A stretch of 64,000 bases of DNA from Enterococcus_K sp051713825 (GTDB lineage Bacteria; Bacillota; Bacilli; Lactobacillales; Enterococcaceae), in assembly GCF_051713825.1 (NCBI RefSeq), contig NZ_JBIOQR010000001.1, forward strand, positions 2,976,001 through 3,040,000, read 5' to 3'. Shown here piece after piece: positions 59,028 to 64,000 of the stretch (positions within the stretch are counted from its first letter, which is position 1; every line of letters starts with the position of its first letter). Position numbers and translations under genes: made by a program. The notes beneath the pieces were generated by a model. It was not told the DNA's origin, did not search any database, and was given only the letters and a program-made list of their open reading frames with translations.

Positions 59028-60800
59028 ATGAATTTGCGCTTATTCATGAATAAAATCAACCGTTACCCAATCCGACAGCAACTGTTTATCATCTTTGTAC
59101 CCTTAGTTCTCTTATCAACTTTGGCTATCGGCCTCATCTTAACGACTGATTCCACCCGGCAATTAACCGAAAACTATAAAGGCCTAGCTGCTGCCAATGC
59201 CCAACGAGCGAAGTCGGTAGTTCTTGATACAACCAACTCGTTTAAAAATATCGCGAATTACATGTCCACAGACCCCCAGCTGCGTGAAATTCTCTCAACG
59301 ACCTACGAAGATGAGTCAGATTCTTTGTATGCTGAGGATCAGTATTCTTACATTAATCGGATTAAAAAACAAGAAACATCGATTTATAGTATCACTATTT
59401 ATTCAACCAATACGACACTCGTCAACTATAAAAATTTTGCCTATGCAACACCTGAAATTCAAACTTCTTCATGGTTCAGTCAAGCGGTCAGTCAACCAAA
59501 CGAATTTTGGCAAATCGAAACGGAAGATAGTATTCCAAAGCTGGCATTATATATGTCTTTACCTCTGCCTTTAACAAATTATCAAGCGGTTCTAAAGATG
59601 CAAGTGGATTATAATTATTTAAAAAATCGCATGCAACATTCCAGTTATTACACGGAAATCCAACTAAATAATCAAAAGCTATTTTATAGTGATACCATTA
59701 AACTGGCCGGCAAAAAGGTCTCATTTCCCATAGAAAATCACTCAGATGAAGAAGAATCCTTTCAATCAACAGATAAAAAAAAAGATGCCTTAGTTGCCCT
59801 GAATACCCTGCATCTACCAAACGATCAGGATAAAATAGTGGTCTATTCAGTGGACTACAGTGCTTATCGCAATTTACGCGCCAATGTCATTCGTTGGATT
59901 AGCATCTTAATCATTGTGTTAGTTATGACTTCTCTCGTTATGCTTGTGTTTGCGAACTTTTTTTCAAGCCGAATCAAAAATCTTCAAGCAGCCGTCTACC
60001 ATGCTTCCATAGAAGATTATAACTTTTTCAAACAAATTGACGGTGCTGATGAAGTTTCCAGAATTTCTCTAGATTTCCATACGATTACCCAGCGTATCAA
60101 ACAAAAAGAAGAACAGATTTTTGAAGCCCAGTTACTAGAAAAAGAACTCTTAAACCAGCAGCAACAAATGGAGTTCCGACTCTTAGCAGGGCAGATTAAC
60201 CCGCATTTTTTGTTTAATACACTTGAAACAATTCGAATGACGGCTCTAAAAAACGGCAATCCTGACGTGGCACATTCCATCAAACTTTTGGCAAAATCCA
60301 TGCGTTTTACTTTAGATTACCAAGGGAAAAAAATTACTACTTTAGAAGAAGAACTCGAAACGGTTAAAGTTTACACGGATATTCAAAAAATGCGTTTTGG
60401 CGATCGTGTAAACTTTCAAATGTTTCTATCAGATACCATCAATCCTACACAAATTGAACTACTACCGCTACTCATTCAGCCTCTTGTTGAAAATGCGATT
60501 GCTCATGGGCTAGAAGGCATCGAAGAAAATGGGCTAGTTACCCTAAACATCGAAAAACGCGACCACAAACTAATCATCGAAGTCACAGATAATGGGGTCG
60601 GCATTTCTCAAGAACACCTAGATTATCTTCGTACGCAGATGACACATAATGATCTGGATGTTACCGAGCATATCGGGTTACGTAATGTTAACAATCGAAT
60701 TAAGATGTTTTATGGAGAGACATACGGGCTCAGTATCCGAAGTGAGGTCATGAAAGGAACCAAAGTCCAAATCATCATTAACAGTCTAACAACCTATTAA
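59028..60800 (+). CDS. YesM-type sensor histidine kinase
   Basis: A 590-residue membrane kinase. I start at ATG 59028, eight bases after AGGA; an ATG at 59019 is possible. Helix about 16-38, an extracellular Cache-like sensor (about 40-275), helix about 280-305, a HAMP segment, then a coiled linker and the His-kinase motif QINPHFLFNTLETIRM near 383 with the phosphorylated His. PLLIQPLVENAIAHGLEG (N box) and DNGVGIS (G box) bind ATP. It probably senses an extracellular sugar and controls the importer. Its usual YesN-type response regulator is not adjacent. Confidence 0.9.
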   Translation: MNLRLFMNKINRYPIRQQLFIIFVPLVLLSTLAIGLILTTDSTRQLTENYKGLAAANAQRAKSVVLDTTNSFKNIANYMSTDPQLREILSTTYEDESDSLYAEDQYSYINRIKKQETSIYSITIYSTNTTLVNYKNFAYATPEIQTSSWFSQAVSQPNEFWQIETEDSIPKLALYMSLPLPLTNYQAVLKMQVDYNYLKNRMQHSSYYTEIQLNNQKLFYSDTIKLAGKKVSFPIENHSDEEESFQSTDKKKDALVALNTLHLPNDQDKIVVYSVDYSAYRNLRANVIRWISILIIVLVMTSLVMLVFANFFSSRIKNLQAAVYHASIEDYNFFKQIDGADEVSRISLDFHTITQRIKQKEEQIFEAQLLEKELLNQQQQMEFRLLAGQINPHFLFNTLETIRMTALKNGNPDVAHSIKLLAKSMRFTLDYQGKKITTLEEELETVKVYTDIQKMRFGDRVNFQMFLSDTINPTQIELLPLLIQPLVENAIAHGLEGIEENGLVTLNIEKRDHKLIIEVTDNGVGISQEHLDYLRTQMTHNDLDVTEHIGLRNVNNRIKMFYGETYGLSIRSEVMKGTKVQIIINSLTTY

Positions 60801-60830
60801 ACAAGTCTATCATCCACTTATAGATGGCTA

Positions 60831-60878
60831 AAAAACGAGGCTGGGACATAACTTTATCAGTTATGCTCCAGTCTCTAC
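60831..60878. terminator. Bidirectional terminator between the kinase and GH31 genes
   Basis: GAGGCTGGGACATAACT pairs with AGTTATGCTCCAGTCTC (a few mismatches), flanked by A- and T-rich DNA. Member of the ACATAACT terminator family. Confidence 0.75.
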
Positions 60879-60891
60879 TGTTTGAGTGTCT

Positions 60892-63156
60892 TTAAATAGA
60901 TGTTGTTCCTTCTTTTACTGCCACTTCTTTTGTCTCGTCTTCATGTAATACCAGAGTTGCTTGTTTGATTCCTTCTAGTTTGACTTCCACTTGACCTGCC
61001 ACTCGTTTGGCATATACTTCGCCCACTTTGTCGCCATGTTCATTATAGACAAATGCTGAGGCCGTTTCATCTGCCCCTAACTCAAAGACATGGATCGTTG
61101 GCGTTTCAGTATAGTCATACACGGCTTTGTCATCAGTATTTCCTTCGATGATGATGGCATTTGGTCTAGCTAATAATGGTAGATGGAAATAATCCACCGT
61201 TTCATGGTACCATTGACCACCTGCATAACGTTTGCCTGTTAAATAATCTGTCCATCGTCCTTCTGTATTTGGAACATAGAAGCTGACTTGGCCTTCTTCA
61301 TTAAAGACTGGCGCCACCAATAAATCATCCCCAAACATATACTGTTGATCTAATTGATGCGTGGCACGGTCTTCAGTAAATTCTAAGACCATCGCTCGCA
61401 TCATTGGCAAACCAACTGTTGCTGTCTTGACTGATTGTGCTTGTAGATACGGCATTAAGCGGAGTTTCAATTTGGTAAAGTCTCGAGCGACATCAACCGC
61501 TTCTTCTCCATAAATCCATGGCACTTTATATTCCCAGCTTCCATGATAGCGACTATGAGAAGACAATAAGCCAAACTGGGTCCACCGTTTATACAAATCA
61601 GGTGTCGCACCTGCTTCAAAGCCTGAAATGTCATGACTCCAATAACCAAAACCACCCAACCCGAATGAAAGACCTGCACGCAAGGTTTCAGCCATTGATG
61701 GGTAATCAGATGTACTATCACCACCCCAGTGAACAGGCAATGTTTGTGAACCAACAGAGGCTGACCGCGCAAATAAGATAGCTTCCTCTTGCCCTTTTTC
61801 TTCAACTAATAAATCATAAACGACTTTATTATACAGGTAGGCATAATAGTTATGCATCTTCTCTGGGTCAGAACCATCCGCATAAACAGCATCGATTGGA
61901 ATTCGTTCTCCAAAGTCCGTTTTGAAACAATCTACGCCCATACCAATCAGCTCTCTTAACTTCTCTGTATACCAAGCAGTCGCTTCTGGATTGGTAAAAT
62001 CAACAATGGCCATCCCTGCTTGCCATTTATCCCACTGCCAAACATCGCCGTTTGCCCGTTTCAAGAAGTACCCCTTGGCCATTCCTTCATCAAATAGCGG
62101 AGATTTTTGACCAATATACGGGTTAATCCAGACACAGATTTTTAAGCCTTTTTCTTTCAAACGACGCAACATGTTGATTGGGTCTGGGAATGTTCGTTCA
62201 TCCCACGTAAAATTACACCACTCATATTCGCGCATCCATAAGCAATCAAAGTGAAAGACCTCTAGTGGAATTTTACGCTCTAACATGCCATCCACAAACG
62301 AGTTCACAGTTGTTTCGTCATAATCAGTTAAGAAAGAAGTACTTAACCACAACCCAAAGGACCACGCAGGCGGTAAAGAAGGCTTGCCTGTTAAATCCGT
62401 ATAGTTTTTCAAGACGCCTTTCATGGTTTCGCCTGCAATCACAAAGTATTCAAGCGATTGTCCCGGCACGCTAAACTGGACTCTTGAGACCTTTTCACTG
62501 CCAACTTCAAAACTGACTTTATCTGGTGAATTGACAAACACACCATACCCTTTGTTGCTCACATAAAAGGGGATATTTTTGTAGGCTTGTTCTGTACCTG
62601 TTCCACCATCCGCATTCCAAATATCGACAGTCTGACCGTTTTTTACGAAATTTGTGAACCTTTCTCCTAAACCATAGATAGCTTCACTCACATCAATACT
62701 TAGCTGTTCACTAATATGAGCCTCGCCTCTTGGATCATGCACTAGGGCTTTTCCTCGTGGTTTACTCTGAGTAATCAATTTTCCTTTATAATAAAAACGC
62801 GTAAATAGCTGTTCACCTTTAGTAATTTCCACACGTAAGTCCCCTGATTCAAACTGGTAGACTTCACCATCTGTTGCAATCACTGGGATTACCTCTTGTG
62901 TTTGGATAAGAAAATCGGGTGCTTTTGGCTGAACGCCTTTATAATTGTACAGTTTAACGCCAATCACATCTTCATGGGGTGTGGATACCTCCATAGTCAT
63001 TAGCCCACCATCTAAAGTAAAACCTTTATGACCAATATAACTATACGGCATATAAAAAATTAGTGTGTTGTCTTGTTGTCTTGTATCATATACATGAACG
63101 GCATAATTGACTTCAAAGCCTTCTTTTACAAGCCAGCCTCCATCTGTGAATTTCAT
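60892..63156 (-). CDS. GH31 alpha-xylosidase (YicI type)
   Basis: A 754-residue cytoplasmic glycoside hydrolase with close similarity to Escherichia coli YicI in the catalytic region. After a beta-sandwich N-terminal domain, the barrel shows EVFHFDCLWMREYEWCNFTWD near 300, the nucleophile Asp in FKTDFGERIP near 415, and the acid/base Asp in HWGGDSTSDYPSMAE near 479. The WMREYEW and KTDFGERIP motifs mark the alpha-xylosidase branch rather than alpha-glucosidases. It should release xylose from alpha-xylosyl oligosaccharides such as those of xyloglucan. Its start overlaps the ROK kinase stop by four bases. Confidence 0.9.
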   Translation of the reverse strand: MKFTDGGWLVKEGFEVNYAVHVYDTRQQDNTLIFYMPYSYIGHKGFTLDGGLMTMEVSTPHEDVIGVKLYNYKGVQPKAPDFLIQTQEVIPVIATDGEVYQFESGDLRVEITKGEQLFTRFYYKGKLITQSKPRGKALVHDPRGEAHISEQLSIDVSEAIYGLGERFTNFVKNGQTVDIWNADGGTGTEQAYKNIPFYVSNKGYGVFVNSPDKVSFEVGSEKVSRVQFSVPGQSLEYFVIAGETMKGVLKNYTDLTGKPSLPPAWSFGLWLSTSFLTDYDETTVNSFVDGMLERKIPLEVFHFDCLWMREYEWCNFTWDERTFPDPINMLRRLKEKGLKICVWINPYIGQKSPLFDEGMAKGYFLKRANGDVWQWDKWQAGMAIVDFTNPEATAWYTEKLRELIGMGVDCFKTDFGERIPIDAVYADGSDPEKMHNYYAYLYNKVVYDLLVEEKGQEEAILFARSASVGSQTLPVHWGGDSTSDYPSMAETLRAGLSFGLGGFGYWSHDISGFEAGATPDLYKRWTQFGLLSSHSRYHGSWEYKVPWIYGEEAVDVARDFTKLKLRLMPYLQAQSVKTATVGLPMMRAMVLEFTEDRATHQLDQQYMFGDDLLVAPVFNEEGQVSFYVPNTEGRWTDYLTGKRYAGGQWYHETVDYFHLPLLARPNAIIIEGNTDDKAVYDYTETPTIHVFELGADETASAFVYNEHGDKVGEVYAKRVAGQVEVKLEGIKQATLVLHEDETKEVAVKEGTTSI

Positions 63157-64000
63157 CTTGTCTCCTCCTCAACCTTTTGCTTAATCAAATAATAAGCTCC
63201 CATTAAACCTGAGTCATTAAAAAATTGACAGGCCTCAACAGGCACTTTAAAATCAACCCAATGACTGTTTTTCTTTAATTCTTCATGAATCATTTCAATA
63301 ACCTGGTGACTCTGACTAATCCCTCCACCAATCAAAACCTTTTCTGGATTTAGCATAACGACGGTGTTAAATACGGTAATCGCGACGAACTGCGCCCATT
63401 CTTGGACTACTTCTTTTACGAGCGGATCTTCGAGCTCTGAAACAATGGTCTCCCCTAAAACCTCAATTGAGGCAGACATTCCTTTTTGTTTTCGATAACT
63501 CGTAACCAATGCTTGTGTTGAGGCGAGTTCATGAAGCGTTTTATAAGCAGATTGATGGTAATCTGTCACCATCATACCCAGCTCTCCTGTCCGAAACGTA
63601 TGACCATGCAGAATTCGATTATTCACGACAATCGCGCCACCAATCCCCGTTCCAAGTGTAATAAGTGCAAAATCAGAAACCGCCGCTGCCTTTCCGCCAA
63701 AGTTTTCTGCTAGTGCTGCACAATTGGCATCATTCTCAATGACCATGGGATACTCTTTACCAAGTCGTTCTTTCAACAACTCATAAATATTTTCTCCATG
63801 TAGAGGTGTCAGTGCCCCCGCCAAGATTGCTTCACCTGTTTCTGTGTTAACAAAGCCCGGAAAACTTAAGCCAATTCCTTTTAGTTGGTTTTGTGATTGC
63901 CTATCCGCTTTGTTTATCTGTTCCACAAGAGAATCAATAAACGCTTCTTTAGACTGTAAACAGGTCTTAAATTTTCCTTTTTCTATTTTTTTACCAGTTT
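63153..64000 (-). CDS. ROK-family sugar kinase, zinc motif absent (5' end outside window)
   Basis: The frame runs open to the window edge, giving at least 282 residues. GLSFPGFVNTETG, ENDANCAALAE with the catalytic Asp, LITLGTGIGGAIVVNN and RTGELGMM are ROK landmarks. The CxCGxxGCxE zinc motif that normally follows is replaced by YHQSAYKTLHELAST, as in a known zinc-free branch that includes beta-glucoside kinases. It may phosphorylate a monosaccharide released by the neighbouring alpha-xylosidase, with which it is translationally coupled. The start codon lies beyond 64000. Confidence 0.85.
   Translation of the reverse strand, partial: TGKKIEKGKFKTCLQSKEAFIDSLVEQINKADRQSQNQLKGIGLSFPGFVNTETGEAILAGALTPLHGENIYELLKERLGKEYPMVIENDANCAALAENFGGKAAAVSDFALITLGTGIGGAIVVNNRILHGHTFRTGELGMMVTDYHQSAYKTLHELASTQALVTSYRKQKGMSASIEVLGETIVSELEDPLVKEVVQEWAQFVAITVFNTVVMLNPEKVLIGGGISQSHQVIEMIHEELKKNSHWVDFKVPVEACQFFNDSGLMGAYYLIKQKVEEETR

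Noticed and set aside
1..64000. tRNA or rRNA genes
   Set aside because: I found no cloverleaf or rRNA sequence on either strand by reading; a covariance search would settle this.

Overview
The window reads as chromosomal DNA of a low-GC Gram-positive bacterium of the order Lactobacillales, most likely an Enterococcus or a close relative. The evidence is a complete mevalonate operon with a type 2 isopentenyl-diphosphate isomerase, a class III fructose-bisphosphatase, an AdhE with an upstream Rex-type box, queuosine salvage genes, an alr-acpS-cshA-murF-ddl block, strong AGGAGG ribosome sites and sigma-A type promoters. The species cannot be fixed from the sequence alone.

Layout. 1-2400 holds a prolyl-tRNA-editing family gene cut by the window edge, a lipoprotein hydrolase and the rpmG-secE-nusG operon. 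An ISLre2-type insertion sequence with a 9-bp target duplication (2474-4183) sits just upstream of that operon's promoter. 4400-7570 holds a CBS-ACT c-di-AMP-binding-type protein, the QueT transporter and a deoxynucleoside kinase, separated by two long copies of a modular intergenic repeat. 7900-12000 is the mevalonate operon. A third repeat copy, a regular 106-bp tandem array, lies between a coiled-coil gene and adhE. 16000-22600 holds comN, yajC, tgt and queA on the minus strand, with a P-type calcium ATPase and an unassigned plus-strand structured RNA (about 21027-21415) between tgt and queA. 22700-27400 holds the remnant of a carboxymuconolactone decarboxylase gene, an OpuC-type osmolyte importer and a HicAB toxin-antitoxin pair. 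27500-46300 is housekeeping: the potassium importer KimA, fbp, a membrane-anchored MutS-like ATPase, YhgE/Pip, glutamate racemase, a zinc-free S14 protein, an orphan MazF, alr, acpS, cshA, murF and ddl.

46600-64000 is an accessory carbohydrate island. One minus operon carries two binding-protein-dependent permease genes, a solute-binding lipoprotein, an SGNH esterase, a GH29 alpha-L-fucosidase broken by one base and a second esterase. A second minus operon carries two Gfo/Idh/MocA oxidoreductases, two TIM-barrel sugar isomerase/lyase-like proteins and a ThuA protein, a set that matches the oxidation-elimination-hydration-reduction logic of 3-keto sugar pathways. A divergent YesL/YesM-type pair supplies membrane sensing, and a GH31 alpha-xylosidase with an ROK kinase lies at the right edge. 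Two candidate cre sites between the divergent operons suggest CcpA control.

The parts most worth following up are the probably CcpA-controlled structured RNA, the 3-keto sugar operon, the modular repeats, the orphan His-tailed MazF and the long cshA leader.
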